From contig CM056553.1 in the NCBI GenBank assembly GCA_029721515.1, positions 3,733,001 to 3,797,000 of the forward strand: a stretch of DNA of 64,000 nucleotides, given 5' to 3'. This document shows, one piece after another, positions 12,051 through 24,912 of this stretch. How positions within the stretch are numbered: position 1 is the stretch's first letter; every line of letters begins with the position of its first letter. The position numbers and the translations under genes are program-made. Origin of the DNA: Synanceia verrucosa. Lineage: Eukaryota; Chordata; Actinopteri; Perciformes; Synanceiidae. The notes below the pieces were generated by a model. The model was not told where the DNA came from, made no database searches, and was given only the letters and a program-made list of their open reading frames with translations.

Positions 12051-13785
12051 GGTCTAGGCCGTAATGCTGGGCCCACTGGAGGGAAGGGGGGCATGGGAGA
12101 ACCAGAACAGGACTGCATGGGGTAGACTGTCAGACCCCACAAGGACCACCTATGCATTTTATGATGTTAACAATTTATTGAAGCAATCAAAGAAGTTTTT
12201 GCTTTAATCTTCATACTGAGAAATCCATCCAGCTTTCCATCATGTCCTCTTTAAGTTACTCGACGATTATGAACAATTTAGTCCGTTTATCTACAAAATG
12301 TGGAACAATATGTGAAAGGTGGAGCTTGTGTTACATGTTTTAACAAAGAAAGTAAATTAAGTTTCAACAATGTGTGCCTTAGAGTGCTTCCAGCTTATGT
12401 ACATAACTGGCCATAAATCCACTTTTATCGCTGCTGCATTCCTGAGGATAAATGTCCTCTCTATAAAGCAGTATTAGATATCACGGTGCAAACATGATAT
12501 CTCCTCCATCACAGGCATTGCTCATACAGTATCTTTGTGATCAGGGTTGAGGGGTCGTTTTGCGCCAAGCATTAATCTCATATTTCATCTGCCTTCTCTA
12601 ACAACACAAGAAGCAGCCGGCTTCTGATTTGTCCCTGTGATTCTTTTGTCAGCAGTTTCATAAAGAGGTAATAACCATGTTAGGCTGTTGTGTTTCCTAA
12701 GCATGAATTATGGTCTTGAATGTATATTTTACAATGACCTTAAAACCTTAAATAAAGATTCATCTTAATTTTCATCTGAGTGGAAAATGAAAACTGGTTT
12801 GGATACTGCCATTTTAGTCATATTTCATATCTTACTTGTGCGTCCCTTCAGCATAAAAGACAGGATAGTATGAGGAAGTGGAATACATTCCCCAAACTGG
12901 CCAAGCTCAAACCGTATCTCAACTTTCATCATACTGGATAATGCACTGCGGTTCCACTCTGTTGCTGTGAGATTGCAGTTTTGACAAAACTGAGTGAAAA
13001 GTAGTGTTGATCCTATCGGCCCTGATCCCTGCTGTGTCATTACGTGGATGCTGTGTTTCTCTGTACACAAACTCAGGTCTTATCACACTGTTATGATGGA
13101 CTTGGGTTTGTGTTGTCAACCTGTCAAATGATCTGTGACTGTGGCTGTTTCAGAGCTCTGAACATGCACATGCAGCAATTTATTACTATTTTTAAGGAGA
13201 TTTTTTTTATCTGGAAATGAAGGATCATTTCTAAAATTCATGCCCTTTTTCAGACATGATTTACTGATATCTTTCTGGTACCCCTTTTGCTCAGTAAGGC
13301 ATTTTAAAGTCTTATCATGGGGGTTATTAAATGAACTGACTTGTTAATGGTTATTGAAAGCTGCTGGAACATCATAACAATTATCACACTGTGGCAATCT
13401 AATCCAGCTGATGGATGTGGAGTTGTCAGGTCATATGTAATGTTCCTAAATGTGGATGTGTGTTCCCACCTTCATCTTGAAAGGTCAATAAGTTCAGTGA
13501 AATGTGGAGTTAATCGTAACAAAATGATTGTTCCTTATATTGTGCTTGTGCAGCCTGCACTCTTTCCAGGTCAGGTATATTTGTGTACTGTGTTTTGACT
13601 GTTGTTTTTATCAGTTTTATCCGTTTCCAGATTTTACTTGTCAACATTTTTTTAAATATTTTATCTGTTATACAGTTTTATTAGTTTATCTGTTACCCGT
13701 TACCAGATTTTACCTGTTACAAATTTCATTGGTTTTCAGTTTCATCCGTTAGGCTACCAGTTTTATTGGTATCATTTTTTTTACC
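12051..13785. other. No gene seen
   Basis: No reading frame above about 85 codons, no element ends and no tandem repeat were recognised. Confidence 0.6.
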
Positions 13786-13831
13786 TGCTCTGTAAAGCAC
13801 ATTGATCTGAAGGTTGCTATATTAATAAGGA

Positions 13832-13873
<42 letters not shown>
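13786..13873 (+). repeat. LINE-like 3' tail ending in (ATT)n microsatellite
   Basis: CTGTAAAGCACATTGATCTG followed by a GCTATATTAATAAGG-like block and then about 42 bp of perfect ATT trinucleotides (13832-13873). The order of a TGTAAAGCAC motif, a CTATATAA motif and a short tandem tail is typical of L2-type LINE 3' ends in fish. No coding remnant lies upstream. Confidence 0.6.
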
Positions 13874-13874
<1 letters not shown>

Positions 13875-15268
13875 TTTACATGGGGAAGAGGAGGTTGAAA
13901 GGGCTTCACATCCTCCCAGGTGCATTTTCTTCATATGTTATATTCTGTTTGACGGCTTTGGTCCAATTTTACTTCCTGTCATCTGCATCATTATGTTGTT
14001 TCTTCTGCACACACAACATATAGGCCTACTGTATGTTCGCCCATAGAGAGGTCCATCCAGGTCCACTTTTTCTAAAGTTTCACAATCAATATGGATTGTT
14101 TTGATGGTTTTGGTTCAAAACATTTGAAGATCTGGGTAATTATATTTGGGTTTAAGCAAAAGGACCATAAATGAAAAAAAACAGTGATTTGACAGTTCCA
14201 AGTCTGCTTTCTGGACTTTTAATCAATTATCATGTCTCAGAATTTTTCTTGCAGTGATACTAATCAGTCTGGTTTCTCTTGCATTGACAGCTGTTGGCCC
14301 AGTTGGAGAAACAATCAATCAAAGACCAATAAGAGCATTCTTGGATTAATAGTGGGGACGTCATTTTCCTGTGCCAGAGCCAGAAAAATAGCTTCATCAA
14401 TATTAATTGTGACAGAAAACGATGGCGACAAAAATGGCAGGTAGGTATTCAGTTGATTCAGTCTCTTAAGTCTCAGTTGACAAGCACTAGCTCAGCTTTG
14501 GATAAAATAAAGTCCTGAGCTGGTGTTTAACTCACCCAAAGGTGTGCTTTCCCTTTTCTCCACTGTAACTGCACTGAATGCAGATCATTGTCTGAGTCCT
14601 CCTTATTTCCAGATAATTTCTCCATGACTAAGGCCAGTTCAGAGCTGTCTTTAATGGACACATTCGGGCCGCAAGCCAAACGCCATTTTTCAACTCTGCT
14701 GCTCTATGAAATGACTCACAATTAGCTCCATTCAGGTAACTGTCAGCACACTAATCTCTGCTATTTTTATGTAATTAAAGGAGACGTTTTCTGGGTGTTT
14801 ACACAAAAACATGATCAGAATCTTGGGAACAGTGGCCTCATTGATGAGCAGGCGCTTTGTGTTTGATCCCCCCTCAGGCTTCTTGGTGTGTCAGAGACTT
14901 GATGGACCATGTGAGGAGACAGGTCACCTGCATCAGAACCACCACACCGCCTCCACCTCCACCCTTCCACAGGATGATGAGGGCGGTGGACAGATGAGTG
15001 GTGCTGACATGCCATTCCTCGCCTACCTCTGTTTGTGTGTGACTAACAAACCTTTTGTGCGGTTGTGTGCAAAATGCAAGATGTAAGGAGTTCTTACATT
15101 GTGATGTCAGCACTTTTACCCAACTAAACAATCTAAATGCTTCTTCCGCACACTGTATGTATATTTTCCTTTTTCATTTGATTTGAGACACTACCTTGGA
15201 TAACATGTTTGGTGGTGGTTATTGGATTTTAAAATCCCCCAGATCCAATAGAAAGCAGGAATTAGGCC
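13874..15268. other. No gene seen
   Basis: Only short reading frames up to 91 codons (14811-15086), which overlap on both strands and show no domain. No repeats were recognised. Confidence 0.6.
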
Positions 15269-16157
15269 TAGAGATGCACCAATGCCGGGATTGGATATCG
15301 GCTCCGATACTGACTAGATACAGACTACATATTGATACAGTGTTCATCTTAACAAGACTTGTGTCTATTGTTGAATCAAATCAAGTCAACAGAGCAGCGT
15401 GAACAACTATGGACAGTACTACATAAGAGGGGTTTGTCTGCTATAAGCACTGACTATTGAAACTGAACTCTGACTGTTTATGCAATGCTTCTGTCTTTTA
15501 CAACTGTCTATTATGTCTTTATATATTCACTTTAATCATGAGAAGCACTGAAACCTCCAAATAATTCATAACAATAATAAAAAAGTTCTGTTTCTCCATT
15601 TAGCTTTAAAAACAGGATGTTACTAATATTACTGTTTATATTTCATATCAAACACCATATGCAGTGTTGTTTTTTCACACAGAGAAATGATGAAGAAATG
15701 CATTGTGTAACTCAAAAATAATCCTTTGGATAATGGTGATGTAAATATTGACCAAAATAATGGTGATAATGATTTTGTCCATAATGGAGCAGCCCTAATG
15801 CAGAGCACACAGCAGCTAGTGATAAGCAAACACACAGCAACATGCTATATTTTATATTACATTTGAAAATATCTGTTTGCAGTGCACTTTACATGGAAGT
15901 GTTATTTCTTTTTGCTGCTCATGTACACTTTGTTATTTGTTCATAAATAAATTAAGTACATTTATATCTGTGTTATTTGTTACCTTTTTTAAAGCTAAAT
16001 GTTTATGTCAAGCATGATGCCTTCGCTCACATGGTAAGGTATACAGTTCATTCATTCATCAGTAGAATCAGATCGGTATTGGGTATCAACCGATAAACTC
16101 AACCCAGGTATCGGTATCGGGATTGGATCCTAAAAAACTGGATTGGTTTATCTCTGA
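15269..16157 (+). mobile_element. hAT-like non-autonomous DNA transposon
   Basis: The left end is TAGAGATGCACCAATGCCGG. The right end, reverse-complemented, is CAGAGATAAACCAATCCAG, giving imperfect inverted termini of the AGAGATGCACCRAT type seen in fish hAT elements. Subterminal GATACCGATACCTGGG blocks are shared with an inverted copy at 47852-48182 and a fragment at 42231-42306. There is no transposase coding. No clean 8 bp target duplication was found, so the hAT label rests on end similarity. Confidence 0.65.
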
Positions 16158-16243
16158 GCAGGATAGTGGTAGAGGAAAGTAAGAGGAGGAGCTGAGGGGA
16201 AAAGGAGAGAATAGTAAAGTAAGTAAAGTAAGTAGAGAAGCAT

Positions 16244-16600
16244 ACATTCAAAAAAACCAACCTGGGTGTCTGCTACATTAATGTAAGAGTAACATGTCGC
16301 CTATAGCTTGTACCATATAGCTGGGAGTCGGGAGTTTTTGAAACTTTACTTCCTTCGACACACAGTTCAAAACACATGAGAGACGGCAATGTTCACTGTG
16401 GAAGACGGTAAGATAAGTCCTTATAATAACTTCGACTTCATAACTGAGTGATAGTAACACCAACACATTATGGTGATTTGAGATATTTACATTAATTTCA
16501 CTTAACAGAACTTTTTCTTGCTAAATGAGCGTATTATAATTGGGTGGAAATACTTTCCTTTTTTTTAATGTTCACCCAACAAATGACTATTTTGAGTGTA
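16244..16600 (+). repeat. Interspersed repeat family R, shortened copy
   Basis: Shares ordered blocks with 27080-27712 and, inverted, with 52052-52664: GGGTGTCTGCTACATTAAT, ACAGTTCAAAACACATG, TGTGGAAGACGGTA, ATTGGGTGGAAATACTTTCC and TTCACCCAACAAATGA, ending TTTTGAGTG. The ends CACTCWAAA and TTTTGAGTG are inverted repeats of each other, which suggests a non-autonomous DNA element. The family is unnamed here and no coding is present. Confidence 0.65.
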
Positions 16601-18827
16601 GGAAGGAAGGCAAATGAGGAGAGATGAGCATGAAGGAAAGAGGCTGAAAGGCTGGATAGTTAGCTGTTGGATTAGTTTAGCGCTCTCAGAGGCCGTCTCA
16701 GTGAGGGCGGCTGGCTGATGGTTTTTGTTTGTGGGGGTTTCACGGGGTGTGACTCACTGGCCACATGTGTCAATCATAGTCACCTGGCTGCCAGAGGAAT
16801 GTGGCAAACAAGGCTGTGTGGTCCAGAGACACAGAGCGGCGACTAGAGCTGCGTGACGGCTGAATCAGACATTCAGGAAACACCTGGAGGTGAGGAGGAC
16901 AGAAAAGACTCTCTTATCTCTGCTTCATGTTTTTTTTTTTTTTTTTTTTGGAGTTGTAATCATACGCCAGGTCCTGCTGCCTGCAGGCGGTGTGAGCAGA
17001 GGTTATTGTTCAGTCATCTAGCAGTGCACCTTTCTTCCCTCTCAGGTTCTGCTTGAGCACTTTGAGTTGTTGAGTCAGAGGGAGTTCTTTTCAAAGCCAC
17101 TATTTCCACAGGCGGAAAACACTGATCCAAGACAGACCTGCAACAAATTTCTTTTTCACCTGCTTGATGGGCTTCGCAGTCAGTCCATTAATATACCATT
17201 TAAATTACAAAGATATCTCCTTAAATATTAACATAGGAAAGTGAGTTTATAGGCCACTGCATCATTTGCCTGTGGCTGTAAAAGACACTGAGGTCATTCC
17301 TACAAGTACACATATTACACATGCTATTTTAAGGCTGTGCATTGTACTTCTTTCAGTTCTACTGTGTTGAAATGTCAGAATTTCTGGGAAATGTATCAAC
17401 AGAAACTGCCTACATAAAAGACAGTCAGGTCAAAGGTCACTTCATTGCTAACATAGGCCTACATTTTATTGAAGCAGAACAACCAAGGGAAAATGAAGAA
17501 AACGACAGCAATTTACACTACAATGACTTCTAGAAGAGTTTTGTGACATGCTGAGTCATGGTCTAGAGCACAGTCTGACCAAGTGGCACAATTTAAACGC
17601 ATCTGCATGAATATGGCGTCTTGGGAGCGTAAAATACAGCTGTCAGTGTCTTTAAGAGGATGTGCTATTTAAACATCTTCCTGTGAGACCAGGTTGTGGT
17701 GTTACGCCTTGCAGTCACGGGGTTCCTGATGCTCTTTTTCACTTATTGAATTGATTTGTGTCTTTGCCGTCTTGCAGTGAAACAGTTGTGCTGTTCACCC
17801 TCAGATGGCCTCAGACTGGAGAGGAAATGCTGATGTTCACTGCCTGTTTGAACATTTAGTGTTGTACCGTCTGCTCTCGCTCAGGCTGCTTCTCTGCTGC
17901 TTGCTCTACCAGTTTCTTGCTCTGTAGCAGAAAAAATAGATGGAATTTGATGTCAAGATGACAAGGAGTCACAACACAGTACAGGTTTAAGAATATGAAT
18001 TATTTTTTTAAAATGTGAAGTTTCTTGGCAGTAGCAGTGTTTTACTTTGTGACATCCTGTGGGATCAGCTCATATACTGTAGTATCATTAGTGATGTTTT
18101 GCAGTTTTGTGAACGTGAAGTATCTTTATTCTGATTTTTTTTTTTCAATTTTGAGCTTTTGTTGAAGGTGGTGCATTGTGATAAAGTTGATTGTGTTACA
18201 ATCATCTAAATGTTTTATTCTTGTCCCATAAATCAATTGTGTAGTAAATCAAAAGGAATATGAAAAACAAAATACTGTCATTCACAACTTTGCACTGGAG
18301 GTGTTAATCATTCAAAAATAAACCTGCTTTGTCTGAAGAGACTTTTTTAAAATCGAAAGTGATACTAATTTGCGCATTACTGAAAGGCAAACTCAAATAG
18401 GAAATGTAGAAATACAGTAGTGTAGCTGAAAGAGCTCACATCCCTTTTCTTTTTTTACTTTCATCGCTTATTTTGGATCCAACATTTGAAATGTGATATT
18501 TTATATTTGTTAACAAACTGGTTATCTTTGAAGGTTCAGACTGCTGATCAGACAAAAAAAGGACATTTGAAGACGTTGCTTTGGACTAGAATCGACAGAT
18601 AAAAAAGTGTCTGTGAAATTAGAGATTAATCAGTAGTGGAAATAACTGTCAGATGAAGACCTAATTTAAATGTACTCGATACAAACTAGTGCATCATGAC
18701 AACAGTGTGATGTGTCCACAGTGGCACAAATGTAACATTTAAAATCTTTTTATATAAATGACTGCCAAGCCTTATGTGAACAGTCAGTGTCTGATATCTC
18801 TCCTCAGTACAGCTGTGGTTTAGCTAA
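16601..18827. other. No gene seen
   Basis: A T-run lies at about 16930-16950. All reading frames are under 70 codons and without domain. No element ends were recognised. Confidence 0.6.
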
Positions 18828-19384
18828 AGCCTGGTTTATGCTCCTGCATCGCGGTGACGGCATAGCTACGGCGTCGACGCGGAGCCCTACGGGGACCCTA
18901 CGCCGTAGCCTGACGCGCACCTCCAAAAAATCCTGACTACACGTCGCGTCAATGCATTGAGACACAAACGGCAAGGACTGTGATTGGTCCGCTCAGACTG
19001 TAATTTCCGGCGGACGCTTTTCCGCTCAACAGCTCAACAACACCGCTATTAGCGGAGCGGCACGAGCGGTTCGGAATAGTCGGACAGACCACCTCCGCAA
19101 ATGTGCTTCAACATGTGCTTCAACATTTGTAGTAACAGCATTTCTTTTTCAATTTTATGAGCTCCATCTCCAGAAACACCCGCTCCATCTCAGTTGTCAT
19201 CGTTTACTGTAGGAAGAAAACCAAGGAATCCGATATGAGCCCCCAGAAGACACCCCCCTAGCAGCTTGGCGGTGAATTGCAGAGCAACGCGTTCCCTCGA
19301 CGCAGAACTTTGAATGCTCAACGACAGCGTCGGGTCTACGCCGTAGCTCCGCGGTCGCCGCGACGCAGAAGCACAAACCAGGCT
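18828..19384. mobile_element. PIF-Harbinger non-autonomous element
   Basis: A 557 bp element with perfect 3 bp TAA duplications (18825-18827 and 19385-19387). The ends are AGCCTGGTTTATGCTCCTGC on the left and, reverse-complemented, AGCCTGGTTTGTGCTTCTGC on the right, followed by similar CGTCGCGG and CTACGGCGTAG blocks on both sides. TWA target duplications are diagnostic of PIF-Harbinger. The element is strikingly CpG-rich compared with the AT-rich flanks. It has no transposase coding. Confidence 0.85.
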
Positions 19385-19385
19385 T

Positions 19386-19456
19386 AAGACAGCTGGAATA
19401 GGCTCCAGCCCCCCGACTCAATGAGGATAAGAGGTAGATAATGGATGGATGGATCT
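19386..19456 (+). mobile_element. SINE 3' end fragment
   Basis: AAGACAGCTGGAATAGGCTC, CAGCCCCCC, TGAGGATAAG and a GGATGGATGGAT tail match the last part of the SINE at 46253-46635. The fragment starts exactly at the edge of the Harbinger element, which suggests truncation or insertion at that point. Confidence 0.8.
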
Positions 19457-19650
19457 AGAGCACAGTATACGCCTATAAGGCATAAGAGTTTGACCACTGA
19501 CAGGTGAAGTGGCACCTGGGATACATAAGGCAATAAATGAATAGTTCAAAAAATGGGCTCATGAAGGACTTTGTTGTTTGTATGTTTGATGTCTGCATAT
19601 TTCAAAATGTTGACAGGAAATATACAGTTTCTCCTAACTATGTCCATAAT

Positions 19651-20015
19651 ATGTCAAAGTGGTTTTTCGGCAGCAGGTCGCTGATCGCAGTTTCATGCAG
19701 GCTGTGAGTACTTTTGGGGCTTCTGGGATTTGTAGTCATGATATAAAGAGACGGTATACACCACAGAGATCAAAACAGGAAGTGGAGACGATCAAGATTA
19801 GAGAGTAAAACAAACAGAATCTGGACAAAAAGTGGTGATTTTGGTGAAAGTGTCCTCTACTCTACCTCTGATAAAACAAGAATGGAACAAGGTAAAAACA
19901 AACATTTTTTTCATGATGAAATAGAGAGCCAAAATATTCTGTGGGTCTTGAAATATGATTCAAAATGGGCAAAAATGCTGGCACAAGGAACGTTCTGTTT
20001 TATAAAACAGCTGGC
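19651..20015 (+). mobile_element. TTAA MITE family P, copy 1 (ends eroded)
   Basis: Matches the family body from the GTCAAAGTGG block through GTGGTGATTTTGGTGAAAGT, CTACCTCTGATAAAACAAGA and CTGTTTTATAAAACAG to CTGGC. Both terminal TTAA segments and part of the left end are missing. Confidence 0.85.
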
Positions 20016-20624
20016 CGAAGCTCGTTCAGGCTGTTGTTGTGTTCGTAGCTGCACATTCAACACACTGAGATAAAAACAAGATCATTTTCTGCAATGAACA
20101 CAGAGCATTTCTTCAGTGAAATGTTTGGTTGCTGATATGAAATCTTTAAAATTAGTCTTAATTTTTTAAAAAAAAAATATGTAAAAGTTGTTATGCGCTG
20201 TTATGTTCACAACAGCCACGACAGGTTCGTATGATGGCAGGCACGAGGTAACAGAAGAAAAAATCATTTCAATTGTCTGAGTAATCTTATAAAGCAACAA
20301 TACAAAAAGTTTATTTTCCTGATAAGGCACCAACATGCTTTTGTGGCAACAGACCTGATATCAAGCATAACGCAGCTTTAATTCAGAGTTCAGCACTATC
20401 TAATCTCTGTGAGGCACAAACTCTCAGCACTCTCAGTGTTTTCTGCAGCAGTTAGGAGACGGCATTAAGTGCTCCAAATGGAGGCAGGGATCAATATTTA
20501 GCTACCCCTGATATCGAATGCAGCAGTGAGAAGAATCAAAACATCAACTGTTGGGACGTCTGCCGTACGTCGGCTCGACAACCGTTTCTGTCATTTTAAA
20601 GACTTTTTTTTGATGTCACATATT

Positions 20625-21024
20625 TCTGATTTCGATCGTGGTCTCCAGCAGCCTGTGAGTAATATTGGGGCTTCTGGGAGATGTAGTTGAAGCATAAAGA
20701 GACGGTATACACCACAGAGATCAAAGCAGGAAGTGGAGACGATCGAGATTAGAGAGCAAAACAACCAGAATCTGGACAAAAAGTGGTGATTTTGGTGAAA
20801 GTGTCCTCTACTCTACCTCTGATAAAACAAGAATGGAACAAGGTAAAAACAAACATTTTTTTCATGATGAAATAGAGAGTCTCTTCTTTCATTTGAGCTA
20901 TTCAGTGTTTTCAGAGTCATAGTACAAAATATTCTGTGGGTCTAGAAATATGACTCAAAACGGGCAAAAAGGTTGACACAAGGCACTTCCTGTTTTATAA
21001 AAGGACTGGCACTCAATGAGTTAA
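20625..21024 (+). mobile_element. TTAA MITE family P, copy 2 (left end lost)
   Basis: Begins inside the body (GATCGTGGTCTCCAGC-like block) and runs to an intact right end GGCACTCAATGAGTTAA. The ZNF143-like segment CTTCTGGGAGATGTAGT lies at about 20670-20687. Confidence 0.85.
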
Positions 21025-23175
21025 CCTCTCCACATATGGCATCTCTTTGAGCCCTGGGACTAGCTTGGTTACTCTTCTCTGAACTCCTGTTTTTTTCGAT
21101 GCATTTTACTGTATAAGGACTTTATAAGCATGCTGAATGAATTTAGCTTAAAAGACACCAAAATATTGGGGGAAAGCATCTCAATCCTCACTCGAATGAC
21201 CTCAGTGGGAAGTTAATCTGAAGAGAAATGAGAGGAAATGTTGGAGAGGAAGGGAAAACGTCTTCTCTGTAAAAACTAAACTTAATTTCAGATCTAGTTT
21301 TTACCAAAAAATTACTAGGAATCTGCACTGATGATGTGGAAATGTACTGTTGTGTGTGTTTTTTTTAAATTAATTTTGATGACACAGACAAAAAAAGCAT
21401 CCTGTATTCTGCATGATAAATTATGCTGTACATTATTTTTTTGCTGTGTTTGTTATTCATCACCAGTCTCTTCATGTGAATGCAGTCATAGTGAAACTGA
21501 CTTCTTGGACCTTCTCTTTTAGTTTATTTAGTGTTTTCACAGATTATTTTCCCTGTAAACTTAAATGAGCTCCTTACGTTTAAATACTTAGATTAGCTCA
21601 TGCAATCTTAATTTTGGGCACGCTGAAAACCACAGATGAGATTATAGTTTGGCTCAATCCTTACAAACAAATTAAATGCTTTTTTTAACAGAAATCTTTG
21701 CACCAATCAAGCATGATTTTCATGTAAATGCCACCTCTGACTAGAGATATTTATAATTAAATTTGAAAAAGCACTAGTAGCATGAATATCTGATAGGAGC
21801 ATTCATATTAATGCTTTATATAATAGTCTATTTGGTGCTTTACAAACATCTATAAATGTTTCCATTAAATACAGAAAACAGATGAGATCAGAATGGATTT
21901 AATGGAAATTGATGAAGACAGATGGTTGATTGATTGATGATTTTTGGACTTTAATGTGGTAAAAATGTATTAAAAAGCAGGACAACACAGGTCACAAATT
22001 TCTGATGCAAATGGTCTTTGAGAAATTCTATTGTTTGGTTTCATGATGGCTCCCCTTAGTTCTATATTATTTCGTTACTTTCTACTTTAGTTTATACAGC
22101 CAATTAAACATAAAGCAGTTATGGCAGCATTCCATCATGTCTTTGACCATTTGGTAAATCCAGTCACTTAAACGCAGTCTGGCAAAACATAATGCAGCAT
22201 CAGCCAGCTCCAACCAGGGTCTGCTGAGCTGTGTAGACTCTTATATAATAATTTTAGGAGTATTCATAGTAATATGTGTTACCAGACTCTGTAATGAAAA
22301 GGAAAGGCTTTCATCCAGGAGCCTGCTGTTCATGTGTTGTGCATTATTTTTCACTTCCATAGCGTTTGATTTAATAGAACATTAATTTATCAACAACAGA
22401 TTTTACTGTCAGTGTCTAAATACTCTCCATGGTCTTTGGCACAACTTATCCAGTCACTATCTGTGTGGTTAGTCCATTTATATGAAAATGACCACGTGCT
22501 GCAAAGTACATGCATGTGAAATTTACATATTAATTGTTTACTGTACAACCCTGTGATGCATAATGCATAATGAAAATGAACTGTTTGTTTATGAGGTGTG
22601 TGTGCAGTGCTTAATTACTAATTGAACCCTTACATTCACTGAATAAAGATTTAAAATATTGGTATAAAACATTATGAAGATGTCTTTTACCATTAACAAT
22701 GTGCACCATTACTCGTATGCACCAAGTTATATACAGTATTAAACATAATGACATAATGACACACAGTATTAAACATAATGCAGATGTCATAAACAGGTAA
22801 AAAAAAAAAATAATATGGTGTTGACTCTTATGTCCCACTCCCCTTTGTAAAATGGGCTTCTGTTGCTTAGATACACACCCGTTCTCCTTTGCTCTGTGCA
22901 GCCTCACTCAGCAATCATGATGCATTTTGATTTCAAGTCTGTACACTGAGGAAGGCTTCAGCTGAAATGTTTGTGCTTGTCATTCATCTGCATTGTGAAT
23001 TTAAAAAAGGTAAATACAGCAAATGGGAATCCTGAAAGAACAGTTTTATAAGCCGGGAGTCCCAAAAGCAGCCGACAAAGCAGGTACAAACAACTCCATG
23101 TGACAAAGAAAATAAAACAGACAAAAGATGCCTAAAACAGTCCTTGGACAAACTATTACACCTTACAAAACCTCT
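21025..23175. other. No gene seen
   Basis: Single-copy-looking DNA. A short direct repeat, ACAGTATTAAACATAATG, occurs twice near 22732-22781. All frames are under 100 codons with no domain. Confidence 0.6.
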
Positions 23176-23618
23176 TTAACTCTTTGAGTGTCAGCTGTTT
23201 TATAAAACAGAAAGTGCCTTGTACCAGCGTTTTTGCCCATTTTGAGTCATATTTCAAGACCCACAGAATATTTTATACTATGACTCTGAAAACATTGAAT
23301 AGCTCAAATGAAAGAAGAGACTCTCTATTTCATCATGAAAAAAAATAGTTATTAAATTGTTCTGTTCTTGTTTTATCAGAGGTAGAGTAGAGGCCAAAAA
23401 TGCCACTTTTTGTCCAGAATCTGTCCGTTTTGCTCTCTAATCTTGATCGTCTCCACTTCCTGTTTTGATCTCTGTGCTGTATACCGTCTCTTTATGCTCC
23501 GACTACAAATCCCAGAAGCTCCAACATTACTCACAGGCTCCGGTTGACCACCGTCAGTGACCGGCTGCTGAAAAACCACTTTGACACTGAAATACATCAA
23601 TGGCACTCAAACAGTTAA
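23176..23618 (-). mobile_element. TTAA MITE family P, copy 3 (full length)
   Basis: TTAA on both sides (23176-23179 and 23615-23618) with inverted ends CTCTTTGAGTGYCA and TGGCACTCAAACAG. It is about 443 bp and contains all family blocks, including the terminal-proximal palindrome CTGTTTTATAAAACAG and the sequence GACTACAAATCCCAGAAGC. A short minus-strand frame inside it is repeat-derived. Confidence 0.9.
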
Positions 23619-24300
23619 CTTCAGGAGAATCAGAGCGACAGAAACTGAACACAATAAAGCAGGACAGGTAGTTACTGCAGAGGGGTTGCATTGGTTTGCA
23701 TCATATTAAACAGGTGTTGCTCCTGCTGCATTCATCTCCACTTGTCACCGTGCTGCAACAGATGACAATAACTGAGCGATGCATAGCCAGGAGTGGCTAC
23801 TAGTTACATAACACAGCATCAGCATGCTGTAGAGCCTCTGACATGTGAGCAGCTTGCAGGGCAGATGTATTTAGCAGGCAGAGACACCACGCTCTGGCAT
23901 GCAGCTCGTTTTGGGTGTGGTGGCGGTTACATTTAGTGCGGCTGCTCTTGAAGGGGGCATCTCAACCATTAATTGGGCTAAGCCTTTTCATTCCCCAGGG
24001 AGATGAGTCCAATCCAAACCGTCTGTGGTCGGGTGGTGAGATGGGGCTCCCCCCAGGGAATGACTAAAAATAAAAGATCAAGGAGCCTCAACCAGACATG
24101 TTGGTCTGGTTAGACTCACAGGGCAGAAAAAAGGGTTTTAAAAACAGTTAAAAGGGTGTCGCATGTGACCTAATGCATTGAAATAAATGAGGTGACTTCA
24201 CAGTACTTAGCAACCCAGTAGGAAACTGGTAAACATTTTGAAGTAAAGTAGGTTAATTTGCACAAAAAGTAAGAGACAATAAGAGACACATGCTAAACAC
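23619..24300. other. No gene; possible regulatory stretch near 23930-24110
   Basis: About 23930-24110 is non-repetitive, more GC-balanced and contains CATTAATTGGGCTAA, a homeodomain-core type TAATTG site. It has no coding potential. Conservation would be needed to call it regulatory. It lies just downstream of the lectin gene. Confidence 0.3.
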
Positions 24301-24311
24301 AAAACCAGGAT

Positions 24312-24396
24312 TTTATTTCATCTGGACCTCTAAATCACAGACAGCTTTAGCTACTTCAGATACTGTAAGACCCCCATCAGTATGGATGGATTTATT
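24312..24396 (-). promoter_or_regulatory. Candidate poly(A) signals of the lectin gene
   Basis: Two AATAAA hexamers on the minus strand, at 24391-24396 and 24312-24317, lie about 380 and 460 bases past the stop codon. Either would give a 3' UTR of ordinary length. Which is used cannot be told from sequence. Confidence 0.5.
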
Positions 24397-24776
24397 TCTG
24401 TAAAGTTCCTTCCAGTGCATCTAATTCAATAAAATCAACAGAAGACATTTACTGCACATACAGCACACCATAATCTTTAGTAGAAAGTTGCCAGTTGCAG
24501 GGAACAGAATAAGTTTCCTCAGTAATTCTATTTACTGCCAGCTAATTATTCAAACACAGTAAAAATAAAATAATATAGGAAATAAAGTAGGAAAAAGTAG
24601 GAAAATACAGAGATAAGAAATATTTGTTCCAGTGTCGTGTAATCATTACAGAGTGATCTTGTAAATTAGATGTTCATTTTCATAGGTCAAAGCAATGATT
24701 GATAGTAATTCATTAGATTAATTCATTAAACATGCACAGGCTGCAGCAGAGCCTCACACTGTAAATCCCTGTGATC

Positions 24777-24912
24777 TTACTGCTCACATATAAAGCTCTG
24801 CTCAGCAGAACAGGCGTCATCGTTCCACTGTCCCACTCCTGATGACTTCTGGATAGTTTCTGCACAGTCCTGTTCTCCATTGTAGCTGTTGGGCTGGTTC
24901 TCCTCCCAGTAC
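24777..24912 (-). CDS. Lectin exon 7: calcium-site region and stop
   Basis: Starts after the acceptor GTTGATCAG and encodes TYWEENQPNSYNGEQDCAE, then QWNDDAC and FICEQ before TAA at 24779-24777. The calcium-site triplet is QPN rather than EPN (mannose type) or QPD (galactose type). The WND triplet, the conserved Glu and all three cysteines are present. Confidence 0.9.
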
